Source of the DNA: Acidobacteriota bacterium
GTDB lineage: Bacteria; Acidobacteriota; Holophagae; Acanthopleuribacterales; Acanthopleuribacteraceae
Direction of reading: 5' to 3'
NCBI GenBank assembly: GCA_020439745.1
Contig: JAGQSC010000019.1
Location: 124,001 to 188,000, forward strand
Length of the DNA: 64,000 bases
Within the stretch, counting starts at the first letter, position 1; each line of letters opens with the position of its first letter. Shown piece after piece: positions 1 to 11,088 of this stretch. The position numbers and the translations under genes are program-made. Under the pieces are notes generated by a model. It ran no database searches. It worked only from the letters and a program-made list of their open reading frames with translations, and was not told where the DNA came from.

Positions 1-84
1 CCTGGGACTGAGTGGCGTTTCGAATATCTGTGTCTGTCCCCAGGCCAAGGCCCCAAAACACAGTACGACCCATGTTCGAATCAT
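1..84 (-). CDS. N-terminus of a secreted protein (truncated by window edge)
   Basis: Reading leftward from an ATG at position 84 there are 28 open codons to the window edge. They translate as MIRTWVVLCFGALAWGQTQ followed by IFETPLSPR. This is a textbook Sec signal peptide: one Arg, a hydrophobic core, then an A-x-G-type cleavage region before QTQ. A GGGGG run at 93-97 on the complement gives a Shine-Dalgarno site about 8 nt upstream. A second in-frame ATG at 90 lies too close to that site. The mature protein lies outside the window, so its function cannot be read. It is probably a periplasmic or outer-surface protein. Confidence 0.6.
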   Translation of the reverse strand, partial: MIRTWVVLCFGALAWGQTQIFETPLSPR

Positions 85-96
85 TAGCATTACCCC

Positions 97-145
97 CTGA
101 TGGTTCCAGGCGTTATATCACAGTCAACACGGAACCGAGCATCAG
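97..145. repeat. Imperfect inverted repeat over a ribosome site
   Basis: CTGAT+GGTTCC (97-107) can pair with GGAACC+GAGC+ATCAG (131-145), giving 11 base pairs interrupted by a 4-nt bulge and closed by a 23-nt loop. One arm touches the G-run that serves the leftward gene starting at 84. No T-run follows on either strand, so it does not look like an intrinsic terminator. It could mask the ribosome site or bind a regulator; this is inference. Confidence 0.3.
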
Positions 146-176
146 TGCTTAAAAACGTCACAAAAGGGATCAGAGT

Positions 177-884
177 TTAGTCCTTTTTGTTGCAGTCTAG
201 TTTTGCAATGAGCTGGTCTACTTGAACGAGGGCAGCACGTGGTATCTCATGACCACCATCAAAGGGTATCCAAGACCCCTGAAGTCCCGCTGAACGCAGC
301 AACTGGTTCAACGATTCGGCAGCAGTAAATGACAATATGGGATCCATCCGGCCGTGACTTTGCACATAGGGAACCGAACTTCTTTTCTCAGCTGCCCTGC
401 GCCAAGACGGTGCATCCATGAGTGTGCCAGAAAAGGCAACCAATCCAGCTGGGGCTTCCTGCCCGGTCAATGCCAATTCAGTGGCGATCATGGCACCTTG
501 ACTGAATCCACCCAAGACAATCCGGCCCATCGGTATGTTCAGTTCATCCAACATCGCTCGAGCAGCCATGCAGGCTTCGTTCATGCCCGGAGGACGTTCG
601 CGGGCAAAGTCGCGATGGCCTCCTTGTGCCATTGCCTGGTTCAACGCGTCAATGTCGATAGGGAACCACGCACGACCCATCATATGGAATCCAAGAGGTA
701 CCTCAAGAACACCCTGCGGAAACAACCAACGTACTCGCCTACCATTCGTCAATTCCTGCGATAAAGGCAACAAATCAAAAGCATCCGCACCATAGCCGTG
801 AAACATGACTACGGTGATCCACGCGTCCGCTCGGCCCATCGAAAGCACGTCGAGGGGCCCCAATCGCAACATATTGGGATGCAT
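177..884 (-). CDS. Alpha/beta hydrolase, phospholipase/carboxylesterase family
   Basis: This 235-residue protein is the usual size for the Abhydrolase_2 family of carboxylesterase/lysophospholipase-like serine hydrolases. The oxyanion region reads HGYGADAFDLLP near residue 29. The nucleophile elbow is GFSQGA in mid-protein. The acid is the Asp of HGRMDPIL and the base the His of GGHEIP, so the full Ser-Asp-His triad is visible in the expected order. There is no signal peptide, so it should be cytosolic. It starts 8 nt after the upstream gene on the same strand, with a weak AGGG site, and is probably co-transcribed with it. The natural substrate cannot be told from sequence; a short-chain acyl ester is the family norm. 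Confidence 0.85.
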   Translation of the reverse strand: MHPNMLRLGPLDVLSMGRADAWITVVMFHGYGADAFDLLPLSQELTNGRRVRWLFPQGVLEVPLGFHMMGRAWFPIDIDALNQAMAQGGHRDFARERPPGMNEACMAARAMLDELNIPMGRIVLGGFSQGAMIATELALTGQEAPAGLVAFSGTLMDAPSWRRAAEKRSSVPYVQSHGRMDPILSFTAAESLNQLLRSAGLQGSWIPFDGGHEIPRAALVQVDQLIAKLDCNKKD

Positions 885-892
885 CTTTGACC

Positions 893-1768
893 CTAAAAAT
901 CCAACCTGAACGACCGATCCGCGTCGGTCTCCCCATTCTCGCCTTTTAACTCAGCCCAGTCCACCACTTCAGGTGAACCCGATTGCGGTTTCGCAGGAAT
1001 GGGACGAGAGGCCTCTACAGGAGGCCTTCTATCAACCGCAGGGGGTGTTGGCTCACTCATAGGTGGTGGTTGTACCTTGAGGGGTGGCTCAACCAAAGGT
1101 GGCCCCGAATCCTCCAAAGCATCAAACCGTTGCGACAAGGAAGCCAACTGCTCAGTCAGTTGGGATAGCGAGATGATGTGACCCTTTACAGTCAAACTGC
1201 GTACCGGACCCCCCTGGTCCACGCGATCAGCTTCATAAAAAACTATCTTCTGAAATAGTTGGGTTCGATCCGCATTGCGTGCTTTGCACTCGGCGATCTG
1301 TTTATGGAGACGACGCCGCTCAAAGAATCCGGTGTTGGGAGCTTCCAATGCTCTTTGATAGTCAGATATTCGCAATTCATCGTTCCGGTTGGACAAGGCA
1401 TAGTGCGTAAGGCTTTGAAACAATTTCACGTGCTGCGTATGGTCCTGTCCTTTGGGATCTTTGATCGTGAGCGGCACAGTATCGTCAGAGAACTGTTTGC
1501 TCAGTGCTTCAAACGCATGCCACACCTCAGGATCTTCAAACAAGAGCGTTAATGGTTTGGCCTTGCGGACAATCTGATCCAACGCCAATATCAGTTTCCT
1601 GCCGGGCTCCTCCTCAAAATCAGCATCGCTCAGACCAAACACACGACAAAGGTTGGCTTGAATCCGCTGAACGATGTTCACGCCCGAAATGGAGTCTCTC
1701 AACCAAGAACGTACCCGTTCTCGGATGCCTGAGTCCTTTTCAGGGTTGGAAGATTGATTCCCGACCAT
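893..1768 (-). CDS. Uncharacterised protein with proline-rich C-terminal linker
   Basis: I do not recognise a family for this 291-residue protein. The N-terminal two thirds is soluble and rich in charged helices, including a basic stretch around FFERRRLHKQIAECKAR and a short helix at about 200-220. It is followed by a low-complexity proline-rich segment (about residues 222-265: PPLVEPPLKV, PPPMSEPTPP) and a short acidic tail ending RSFRLDF. No signal peptide or membrane segment is seen. It ends 8 nt before the esterase gene, so the two are likely one transcript. The proline linker and conserved-looking terminal peptide suggest a protein-interaction role, but this is only inference. Confidence 0.6.
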   Translation of the reverse strand: MVGNQSSNPEKDSGIRERVRSWLRDSISGVNIVQRIQANLCRVFGLSDADFEEEPGRKLILALDQIVRKAKPLTLLFEDPEVWHAFEALSKQFSDDTVPLTIKDPKGQDHTQHVKLFQSLTHYALSNRNDELRISDYQRALEAPNTGFFERRRLHKQIAECKARNADRTQLFQKIVFYEADRVDQGGPVRSLTVKGHIISLSQLTEQLASLSQRFDALEDSGPPLVEPPLKVQPPPMSEPTPPAVDRRPPVEASRPIPAKPQSGSPEVVDWAELKGENGETDADRSFRLDF

Positions 1769-1813
1769 ATGGCTTAAAGATTATCTTAATTGTCACTGAT
1801 TGACCAGATTAGT

Positions 1814-3412
1814 TCACAGTTTCGGATAGACAGGTCTGATATCCACGGGGATTTTTGTCATTTTTGCAGTGGTAGCAGCCACTTCGGCAGGCAGAGTCGC
1901 ATAGCGTTCAAGAAACGACTTAGCCGCTTGGTAGTCTCCCAGCGCTTGAATCATGCACACGTCGCGGACCAACGCTTCAATGCCCTTCAACATGGCGTCC
2001 CGGTTCACCATGAACAAGCCATTTTGAGTGGAAAAGGCGCCTTTTTCTTTGAGGTAGTTGAATTGAAAGGCAGCACCCCCTCCGTGCGCTTCGTGTACAC
2101 CGAACCGCATCGATCGAAACAGACCTGCAAAATAGGTGGCCAACAAGGAGTCGGTACTCATCTCCGGCATTTCGCCCTGTGAATGCAAAAACAAGAGATT
2201 GTACACACCCATGACGTCGGCTTTCCCCTCCTCCATTTTCGAGTACGTCTCCTGAAGCTGGGCACCCACAGTGGTTTCTCGGCCATCAACCACAATGCTC
2301 CCAGGCCCCAATCCATGGGATAGTTCATGAAACAGAACTTCGTTGAAGAAATCTTGAAAGTTGACCCATTTTCTTTGTTCTTCCACCAGTATGAATTCAG
2401 TCATCGGCACCAGAATCCGTTCGTATTTGGCACGCATCACGTTGCGTAGCATGACTTTCTTAGAGCCCTTCATTTCACGTACCTTTTCATCGTTGGGGAG
2501 GTTGAACGCAATTGTTTGAACACCTGGTCGATTATCGCCTCCACCCGAAACTTGGTCGACGACCGCCAAGGGCGACTCTGCCCCGCGCTTAAAGTTCTTA
2601 TGCGCATCAGGTATCGGCAGATTTCGTTCCATAGCTGGCAGAAACGATTTATAGCGATTCAGCTTAGCGCTTTCTTGCGGTATTCGTACGGTAAGAAAGA
2701 TCTCAAAGAACGACTTCAATCCCATCAACTGGTCGGTATACACCTCGTACGGTCCCAAGGCCACCTCGATGGTACTATCCAAATCCATCCACGCCATTTC
2801 CGACTCAAAATAGTCGTCAGTGCGCAGGCTCTGCGCTCTGAGTGACAGGAACTTCTTCAAACTCGCGTTTTCACTGATTGCTGCTGCTTCTTCTAACAAA
2901 GCGGCAGCTTGAGCGATATCCTCTTTGTAAGCTTCGCTGTACGGAATAGCTACAAGCTGATCCCCTTTCCGACGAATGACGGTATACAGACTGCGAAAAT
3001 CGGATGACTGCTCGGGGTGTGCAGCTATCCACGCCTCGAACTCTTCCTTCGTCATATCTTGCGGGTATACACCAGCACCTGGAGGCCGAATCTTCTCGCC
3101 AAAGAAGGGCTTGTCCCCGTTCAAGCTGTCCCAGGGCCCAAAATGCAAATCGAACATACGCAGCCTGATGTCCCTATCCACTGACTCGCTTGAGGCGATC
3201 GTTTCGCGAATTTGTGGATTTTCATCACAGACCTGTGACAGGTAGATGCGGTCAAAAATCTCCCCTACGCGTTGTAGCTTCACCATCACTTGCCGTTCCC
3301 AGGGTTTTAGGTGATCCATCTCAACGACCATTTGGACTTCTGCGAATTTACGATAACTATCCTCGATCTGAGTCATGGGCGTACCTCCCATCATCATCAA
3401 AATCCAAAACAT
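1814..3412 (-). CDS. Dipeptidyl-peptidase III-like (M49-type) zinc metallopeptidase
   Basis: The 532-residue product carries a zinc-peptidase signature HELSHGLGPG at residues 362-371 and, about 30 residues later, EEGKAD (394-399). This is the arrangement of the M49 (DPP III) group and its bacterial relatives, in which two His and a downstream Glu hold zinc and the first Glu is the catalytic base. Classical DPP III has HEXXGH; this protein has HEXXH, as in the shorter bacterial branch. The N-terminus MFWILMMMGG is hydrophobic but short, so export is uncertain; an internal Met at residue 13 is an alternative start. It follows the rhomboid gene by 9 nt and is probably co-transcribed with it. Likely role: peptide trimming. 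Confidence 0.7.
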   Translation of the reverse strand: MFWILMMMGGTPMTQIEDSYRKFAEVQMVVEMDHLKPWERQVMVKLQRVGEIFDRIYLSQVCDENPQIRETIASSESVDRDIRLRMFDLHFGPWDSLNGDKPFFGEKIRPPGAGVYPQDMTKEEFEAWIAAHPEQSSDFRSLYTVIRRKGDQLVAIPYSEAYKEDIAQAAALLEEAAAISENASLKKFLSLRAQSLRTDDYFESEMAWMDLDSTIEVALGPYEVYTDQLMGLKSFFEIFLTVRIPQESAKLNRYKSFLPAMERNLPIPDAHKNFKRGAESPLAVVDQVSGGGDNRPGVQTIAFNLPNDEKVREMKGSKKVMLRNVMRAKYERILVPMTEFILVEEQRKWVNFQDFFNEVLFHELSHGLGPGSIVVDGRETTVGAQLQETYSKMEEGKADVMGVYNLLFLHSQGEMPEMSTDSLLATYFAGLFRSMRFGVHEAHGGGAAFQFNYLKEKGAFSTQNGLFMVNRDAMLKGIEALVRDVCMIQALGDYQAAKSFLERYATLPAEVAATTAKMTKIPVDIRPVYPKL

Positions 3413-3421
3413 TGCACCCTC

Positions 3422-4138
3422 CTAATCATTGACAAATGGACCCCTATTGGATCCTCCTTCGCCTTTCTTTACATCCCACTGGATCGATTTTCTCTTTATA
3501 GGTTGCTTGGCAAGAAAGAAACCCCAAGCAAAACCACCCACATGTGAGATGTAAGAAACCTGCGACACACTACCGGGCAAAGGCAAGAACGCGTTGAGCA
3601 GCGTGGGCATGAGCCACATCAAAATAGCCATCCAGACCGGGAACTCGAATTCCCGTATGCGCGTTCCTCGCCACCCCAACCTGATACGAAGCATATGGTC
3701 GCCAAACCAAACCAGATAAGCACCCATCAGACCACTTATGGCGCCACTGGCACCCACAACGAGACTTGTGGACTCGTGATTGGCAATCACGTGAGCCAAA
3801 AACCCAGCGATACCACAAGAAATGTAAAAGACAAAAAACCGAGGAGCCTTCAGTTTGGCTTCCACATTGCGCCCAAAAATCAACAAAAACAGCATGTTCC
3901 AAAACACATGGCTCCAGCCACCATGTAGGAACATACTCCATATGACCGTGATCAAGATAGGTGCGCGATGGGCATGAATCGCTTGGCCCGAAAACCATTC
4001 AAACGGCACAACCCCGCCAGCTCGCAACAAACCGGGATCATCCATCGTGGCCATTAATGCCAGCACGTTGATCGCGATCAAGTAGTACATCAGCCGTACG
4101 CGCCCGGGAACGCGGTAGTTGTCCCAAACTTTGATCAT
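3422..4138 (-). CDS. Rhomboid-family intramembrane serine protease
   Basis: Rhomboids cut transmembrane substrates within the bilayer using a Ser-His dyad. Here the Ser is in GASGAISG and the His in HVGGFAWG, both inside predicted membrane helices. The family loop HGGWSHVFWNM is also present, and six hydrophobic segments are visible. I place the start at the ATG at 4138 (MIKVWDNYR, 238 aa), just before the first helix. An upstream TTG at 4207 would add 23 residues of no rhomboid character. After the last helix there is a short basic, hydrophilic tail. It lies directly upstream of the M49-like peptidase gene, giving a two-gene proteolysis unit. Confidence 0.9.
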   Translation of the reverse strand: MIKVWDNYRVPGRVRLMYYLIAINVLALMATMDDPGLLRAGGVVPFEWFSGQAIHAHRAPILITVIWSMFLHGGWSHVFWNMLFLLIFGRNVEAKLKAPRFFVFYISCGIAGFLAHVIANHESTSLVVGASGAISGLMGAYLVWFGDHMLRIRLGWRGTRIREFEFPVWMAILMWLMPTLLNAFLPLPGSVSQVSYISHVGGFAWGFFLAKQPIKRKSIQWDVKKGEGGSNRGPFVND

Positions 4139-4245
4139 AATTGTGTGTTTCGCGCGGTTAGGTTCATTGCCGATGCGAGTATAGACGACCTGTCCCCTGC
4201 AAGACAAACCTATGCCACAACTCCATAATTGAATATGATGAGCCT

Positions 4246-4659
4246 ATGAGAAAAGAAGAAAAACGCCATTTGATCACTTGGATCGCTCGCATCCTTTTCA
4301 CAGCAGCTTTGGTGCTCACGGCTTATACGTTGTTCCAAACCAACACGCGCCTCAAAGCGAAAGGTTCCATCGTCGCCATAGGGAACACGGGATCAAACGG
4401 ATTACCCATCACGATTGAATTCGTTGATCAACGATTTGAAAACAACGTATTTGACGATTATGTCGCATATCCAATGGTCACAAGGGTACAGGTAGGAAGT
4501 GACGCCACGGTCTTATTCGATGGCGAAGACCCAAAAGCCACGGCCCAGTACTACGATCGTGTCGAGGTTTGGCTTTGGCCCGTTGTGTTGTTCGCTTGTT
4601 CCATTACTTTGTTTGCAACGCGAGGCAGTTTGTCGGTTGCAGGAAGCCACAGGCGTTGA
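4246..4659 (+). CDS. DUF3592-like two-span membrane protein
   Basis: This 137-residue protein has one membrane helix near residues 10-28, an extracytoplasmic beta-rich domain of about 75 residues, and a second helix near 108-125. The layout and the segment V..DGEDPKATAQYYDRVEVW just before the second helix match DUF3592 proteins, whose function is unknown. It is the first gene of a plus-strand run with the Ser/Thr kinase that starts 20 nt downstream. A role in envelope sensing with that kinase is possible but not shown by the sequence. Confidence 0.6.
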   Translation: MRKEEKRHLITWIARILFTAALVLTAYTLFQTNTRLKAKGSIVAIGNTGSNGLPITIEFVDQRFENNVFDDYVAYPMVTRVQVGSDATVLFDGEDPKATAQYYDRVEVWLWPVVLFACSITLFATRGSLSVAGSHRR

Positions 4660-4678
4660 CTAGCATATCTATGAGCCC

Positions 4679-6181
4679 ATGATTATGAATCAAGACCCAA
4701 AGGACCAGGAATTTGATATAGACCCAGCAGAGCCCACTGGGTCCACCGACGAAACGATCGTCTTGCCGGGCGATGAATCACGTCCGCAGCAGGTGGCCAG
4801 AGGTGGTCAGGATGGTCCCAAATATGAAGTTGTACGCGCGCTGGGTAAGGGCGGATTTGCCTGGGTGTACCTAGTTAAGAATCTTTATTTGGATCGTCTT
4901 GAGGCCCTCAAAATTCTTTCGGCCAAGTTAGTAGAGGACAAGGACGTGGTCGACCGATTCGTCAAAGAAGCGCGCATATCAGCCAATTTCAACCATCAGA
5001 ACATCGTAACTATTTTTGAAGTTGAACGAGCGGGTTATTGGTCAAACTTCAAAGCGCCTTCTAAGGTCATCACGAGACACGAGGAACCCTTCGTGTACTT
5101 CACCATGTCGTTCATTGAGGGCGACACGGCCACCAAATTGATCCGCACCCACGGTCGCATTCCAGACAAACGGGCCATCAAGATTGCCATGGATACCTGC
5201 CAGGCGCTTGAGTATGCCCACAGCAAGGGCATCGTACACCGCGACATCAAGCCGGACAACATCCTGGTGGACCGTCGTAATCAAGGAATCGTCAGCGATT
5301 TCGGGATTGCCAAGGTTGCCGACCAAACGAGACTCACCGCTGCGGGCACTTTTATGGGAACCGCTCGGTACGTATCACCGGAACAGGCAATGGGCCAGGA
5401 AATCGACGGTCGTAGCGATATTTACTCATTAGGCGTTACCTTGTATGAAATGGTAACTGGCACCGTGCCCTTCGATTCGGAAGCCTGGATGACGGTGTTG
5501 TATGCGCACATTCATCAACCACCGGACCCGCCGGAGACGTTTCACAAAGGGATCGACCGCGATCTTCAAGCCATCATCCTCAAGATGTTGGAAAAGAAAC
5601 CGGAAAACCGATTCCAGAATGCTCGACACTGTTACACCGCTCTGGCCGCTACCTACCAAAAACTAGGTGGTGACGACATATCCACCTCACCGTTGGACGA
5701 AATCCATACGCGGCCACAGGTTCTCAAGTCACAAGCGACCGATGCCACAGTGATGCAGCGAGACATCAATCGGCCGCCTGTACGAGAAGACAAACCCATT
5801 GGGAAAGCACCCAAAGCGACCCTCAGCCGGAATATGGCCATCGCGGTATTGGCGGTGTTGATGTTAATCGCCTTGTGGTTCGTGCCCAAGTGGTTTGCAC
5901 CGCCCGAACCGGCACCCGTGCAAAATGGAACGGTTATCATCTCGGCGTACCCCACTGGTGAGCTAGTGGCCATTAACGACAGCACGGGCGCCAGCATTTC
6001 TGTCACGGAAAAAAGGCTGCCACTGGTCTTGGATCTTCCTGAAGACGAATACACGATTTACGTTTCTTTTCAGGGTAACCAACAGAAAATGGTCGCATTA
6101 GTAAGACCCGGATCGCCCGCCAGAACACACGCCACATTCGCCTTTACCGATAATCTCTTACTGATGGATGACTTGAAATGA
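4679..6181 (+). CDS. Membrane Ser/Thr protein kinase with PEGA-type C-terminal domain
   Basis: This is a Hanks-type kinase of 500 residues. The kinase domain spans about 49-325: P-loop GKGGFAWV (57-64), ATP lysine in EALKIL (Lys78), catalytic loop HRDIKPDN (188-195), DFG (207-209) and a Thr-rich activation loop ending in SPEQ. A single membrane helix lies at about 385-404. It is followed by a roughly 90-residue extracytoplasmic domain whose opening GTVIISAYPTGELVAIND resembles PEGA domains. All catalytic residues are present, so it should be active in the cytosol and sense or bind something outside. Its stop overlaps the next start in ATGA, tying its translation to the secreted TPR protein, which is a natural partner candidate. 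Confidence 0.9.
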   Translation: MIMNQDPKDQEFDIDPAEPTGSTDETIVLPGDESRPQQVARGGQDGPKYEVVRALGKGGFAWVYLVKNLYLDRLEALKILSAKLVEDKDVVDRFVKEARISANFNHQNIVTIFEVERAGYWSNFKAPSKVITRHEEPFVYFTMSFIEGDTATKLIRTHGRIPDKRAIKIAMDTCQALEYAHSKGIVHRDIKPDNILVDRRNQGIVSDFGIAKVADQTRLTAAGTFMGTARYVSPEQAMGQEIDGRSDIYSLGVTLYEMVTGTVPFDSEAWMTVLYAHIHQPPDPPETFHKGIDRDLQAIILKMLEKKPENRFQNARHCYTALAATYQKLGGDDISTSPLDEIHTRPQVLKSQATDATVMQRDINRPPVREDKPIGKAPKATLSRNMAIAVLAVLMLIALWFVPKWFAPPEPAPVQNGTVIISAYPTGELVAINDSTGASISVTEKRLPLVLDLPEDEYTIYVSFQGNQQKMVALVRPGSPARTHATFAFTDNLLLMDDLK

Positions 6182-7329
6182 GAGGCTTACTCATCCTGAT
6201 GCTTCTTTATGCACCGGTCCAATCGGATCGAGAGTTCAAGACATTTTTCGCCGAAGGTAAAGCGCTGTACGAACAAGGCAACTACGAAGAAGCCGTCTCA
6301 AAGTTCCGCGAGGCACTGAGACTCAACGGCAAACCACAAAAAGTCAAGGTGGAGGGTACATTCTTCGAGCCTTATCAACCACGTTACTGGCTGGCGCTCT
6401 CACTCGAACATGTCGACGTGGAGGAAGCAGCAGATTGGGTGGACCAGTCCCAGCAAGCAGGCGAAGGCGATGTCGACAAGAATCGGAACCTGGTTGCTAA
6501 GTACAACAACGACTGTCAACGAATCAAAGACGCTGCTGCCACCGCAAAAATGCACCGAATCGCTCAGATCCGCATCCAACTGGACGAAGCTGAGCGGCTT
6601 CTGAACGAAAACCGTTTTGACGAGGCGAAAGCCAAGTACCAGAGCGTGCTAGAGAAGTTTCCGGACAATGCCGATGCCTATGCTGGGATTCAAAAAGTGT
6701 CCGTCTCCAAGTCCGGTTATATCGATTCGCGGTCCTTGGCTGCCAAACTGGCCATATCTGAAAAAAAGTACCAGGAGGCGGAGACACTCATTTCCGACAT
6801 TGAACGCACAGACCATAAACATCCTTCCATTTCGGAACTGCGCGCTCAGTTGACCCAAGCACAATCCACGCCCCAATTAGCGATTGTCGACCAGAAACCT
6901 CCCACAAAAACCCAGTCAAAGCCTCCAGAAACTAAGCCAACCACGCACCAAGCCCAACAACCGTCAGAGCCCATCAAAACACAGGCGCAAGTCGACGAGC
7001 CACCTGACAAGACCGCCATAAGGACCGCTCTGCTGGCCACCATCACACCCTACAAACAGGGCAATCCCAAGGGCGCGCTTCAGATGCTGGACAGCATTGA
7101 ACTCGAAGGGGTTGATAAATTTGGCAGCTACCATTGGCTGCGGGGCTTGTATTTGCTCACGATTCACTATCAACGCCATGACCACAACCAAGAGGTGCTT
7201 GAAGAGGGACTAGCCAGCTTGAAACAGGCGCTCAGCATCAATCCTGGGTTCCAACCCGATCCAGCCACCGTTCCCAATTACGTCCTCGAGAGCATTGCCA
7301 ATATTAGAGAACTTGCACCTCAAGAATGA
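6178..7329 (+). CDS. Exported TPR-repeat protein
   Basis: The N-terminus MRGLLILMLLYAPVQSD is a short signal peptide. The mature part has helical repeats of TPR type near residues 20-55 (EGKALYEQGNYEEAVSKFREAL) and about 135-165 (LLNENRFDEAKAKYQSVLEKFP), followed by more helices. A Pro/Thr/Gln-rich linker (about 235-282) leads to a final helical module. It would act as a periplasmic scaffold. The start ATG overlaps the kinase stop and its own stop overlaps the recQ start (both ATGA), so all three are translationally coupled. Coupling to the kinase suggests it works with that kinase's extracytoplasmic domain, which is inference. Confidence 0.75.
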   Translation: MRGLLILMLLYAPVQSDREFKTFFAEGKALYEQGNYEEAVSKFREALRLNGKPQKVKVEGTFFEPYQPRYWLALSLEHVDVEEAADWVDQSQQAGEGDVDKNRNLVAKYNNDCQRIKDAAATAKMHRIAQIRIQLDEAERLLNENRFDEAKAKYQSVLEKFPDNADAYAGIQKVSVSKSGYIDSRSLAAKLAISEKKYQEAETLISDIERTDHKHPSISELRAQLTQAQSTPQLAIVDQKPPTKTQSKPPETKPTTHQAQQPSEPIKTQAQVDEPPDKTAIRTALLATITPYKQGNPKGALQMLDSIELEGVDKFGSYHWLRGLYLLTIHYQRHDHNQEVLEEGLASLKQALSINPGFQPDPATVPNYVLESIANIRELAPQE

Positions 7330-9161
7330 TTGAACCGTTTACTGCCCTCAAGGAGATATGGGGCTACGAATCGTTTCGGCCACACCAGCAAGAAGTCGTC
7401 GAATCGGTGATCAACGGTCGAGACACGATGACGATTTTGCCCACTGGGGGCGGCAAATCGCTGTGCTATCAAATCCCTGCCGTGCTTATGAAGGGCACTG
7501 CCGTCGTCATTTCTCCGCTGATCTCTTTGATGCAAGACCAGGTCACATCCCTGCAGCTGTTAGGGATACCAAGTGGATGCCTCAACAGTGCCCAAAATGC
7601 CGACGCAGCCAAACAGGTTTACCGCGAGTTAATGCGTGGGCAGCTGAAATTGCTGTATATATCGCCTGAACGAGCTGCTATGCCGGGTTTTTCGGAAATC
7701 CTGCCACAAATAGACGTCAGTTTTCTGGCGGTTGACGAAGCGCATTGCATCAGTCAATGGGGCCATGATTTCAGGCCAGAGTACCGTCAATTAGCGTCGC
7801 TGCGGACAGCTCTTCCTGATGTGGGCATGCACGCATTCACGGCGACGGCCACGCCGGAAGTGAGACGCGATATTGCGGACCAACTATCGTTACAATCACC
7901 CTTGGTCCTCGTCGGCGATTACTTTCGCGCCAACCTAACCTATCGCGCCCACCCACGACACAATATCGCCAACCAACTGGAATCTGTGATGGCATCGCAC
8001 AATCCCATGGACCTGGGTATTGTCTATTGCTTGACCCGGAAAGAAACGGAACGCATAGCCGCCAAACTTCAACAGAAAGGCTACAGCGCGCTGCCCTATC
8101 ACGCAGGTCTAGATCACGAAACACGCGAACACAATCAAAGAGCCTTTGCCGAGGAGCGCGCCAAGATCATGGTTGCTACCGTAGCATTCGGCATGGGCAT
8201 CGACCAATCAAACGTGCGTTTTGTGGTGCACACAGGGATGCCGCGATCACTCGCGCATTACCTACAAGAGTCAGGACGGGCAGGACGGGATGGATTACCA
8301 GCCCAATGCACCCTCTTTTACAGTGAAGGCGACATCATGTTCTGGCGTACGATTATTGATCACGAACCGATGGATCAGGCACCGCGTTTACGGCAACTGC
8401 ATGACATGAGTGACTACGCCTATCGCGTGGGGTGTCGACATCAGATATTGGTCGAATATTTCGGACAACCATTTCACCAATCACCGTGCCACGCTTGCGA
8501 CTACTGCCTTGGAGAACTCGCTTCCATTCCAGAATCGCGGCGTGTGAGTCGGATGATTCTTTCTGCCGTGCTTAAGACGGGTCAACAATTCGGTGCGGGA
8601 TACGTGGCTCAAGTTCTTTCAGGTTCACGGGACGCGCGTATCGTAGCGAACCAACATACGGAACTCAGCGTCCACAATCTACTTGGGCAATACGCAAAAA
8701 CCCAAATTCACGATTGGATCAATCAGCTTGCCCAGCAAGGCTACCTGCAGAGTACCGGGAACGCAATGCCCATCATCAAAATGCACGAACGCGGTTATTG
8801 GTTGCTACGTCCAGACAAATTCGGCAAGGAAGAGTCTGAATTGCCAGTGACGTTAATTGCGACTCGCAGCGTTGCTAAGACGCCAAAAGAAACCCCAACC
8901 CACGGAGCACTGTACGATCGGCTTCGTCAAGAACGACGGGAGATAGCCGCTGAGTCAGCGATTCCCGCATACATGGTCTGTGGTGACCGGTCCCTTCAGG
9001 ATCTCGCCCGAAAACAGCCCACTGACCGTCCCGAGTTTCTAAAAGTGTTTGGGATGGGACCCGGAAGATGGGAACGATTCGGGCCTCGGTTCATCGCTGT
9101 CATTCAAGAATTCCTGAGCCGCCATGACGCACAAGGCGCTGCTTCATCACAGGACACCTGA
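7326..9161 (+). CDS. recQ: ATP-dependent DNA helicase RecQ
   Basis: RecQ unwinds DNA 3'-5' in recombinational repair and replication restart. The 611-residue protein has the RecQ entry motif YESFRPHQQEVV, Walker A PTGGGKS, the DEAH box VDEAHCISQWGHDFRP, and motif VI QESGRAGRDG. A four-Cys zinc site follows (CRHQ ... CHACDYC). Next comes a winged-helix RQC region and an HRDC-like domain at the end (LYDRLRQERREIAAESAIPAYMV). The order and length match the bacterial family, and nothing is missing. It begins within the stop of the TPR gene (ATGA at 7326). Co-occurrence with a kinase operon is unusual and may simply reflect compaction. Confidence 0.95.
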   Translation: MIEPFTALKEIWGYESFRPHQQEVVESVINGRDTMTILPTGGGKSLCYQIPAVLMKGTAVVISPLISLMQDQVTSLQLLGIPSGCLNSAQNADAAKQVYRELMRGQLKLLYISPERAAMPGFSEILPQIDVSFLAVDEAHCISQWGHDFRPEYRQLASLRTALPDVGMHAFTATATPEVRRDIADQLSLQSPLVLVGDYFRANLTYRAHPRHNIANQLESVMASHNPMDLGIVYCLTRKETERIAAKLQQKGYSALPYHAGLDHETREHNQRAFAEERAKIMVATVAFGMGIDQSNVRFVVHTGMPRSLAHYLQESGRAGRDGLPAQCTLFYSEGDIMFWRTIIDHEPMDQAPRLRQLHDMSDYAYRVGCRHQILVEYFGQPFHQSPCHACDYCLGELASIPESRRVSRMILSAVLKTGQQFGAGYVAQVLSGSRDARIVANQHTELSVHNLLGQYAKTQIHDWINQLAQQGYLQSTGNAMPIIKMHERGYWLLRPDKFGKEESELPVTLIATRSVAKTPKETPTHGALYDRLRQERREIAAESAIPAYMVCGDRSLQDLARKQPTDRPEFLKVFGMGPGRWERFGPRFIAVIQEFLSRHDAQGAASSQDT

Positions 9162-11087
<1,926 letters not shown>

Positions 11088-11088
11088 C

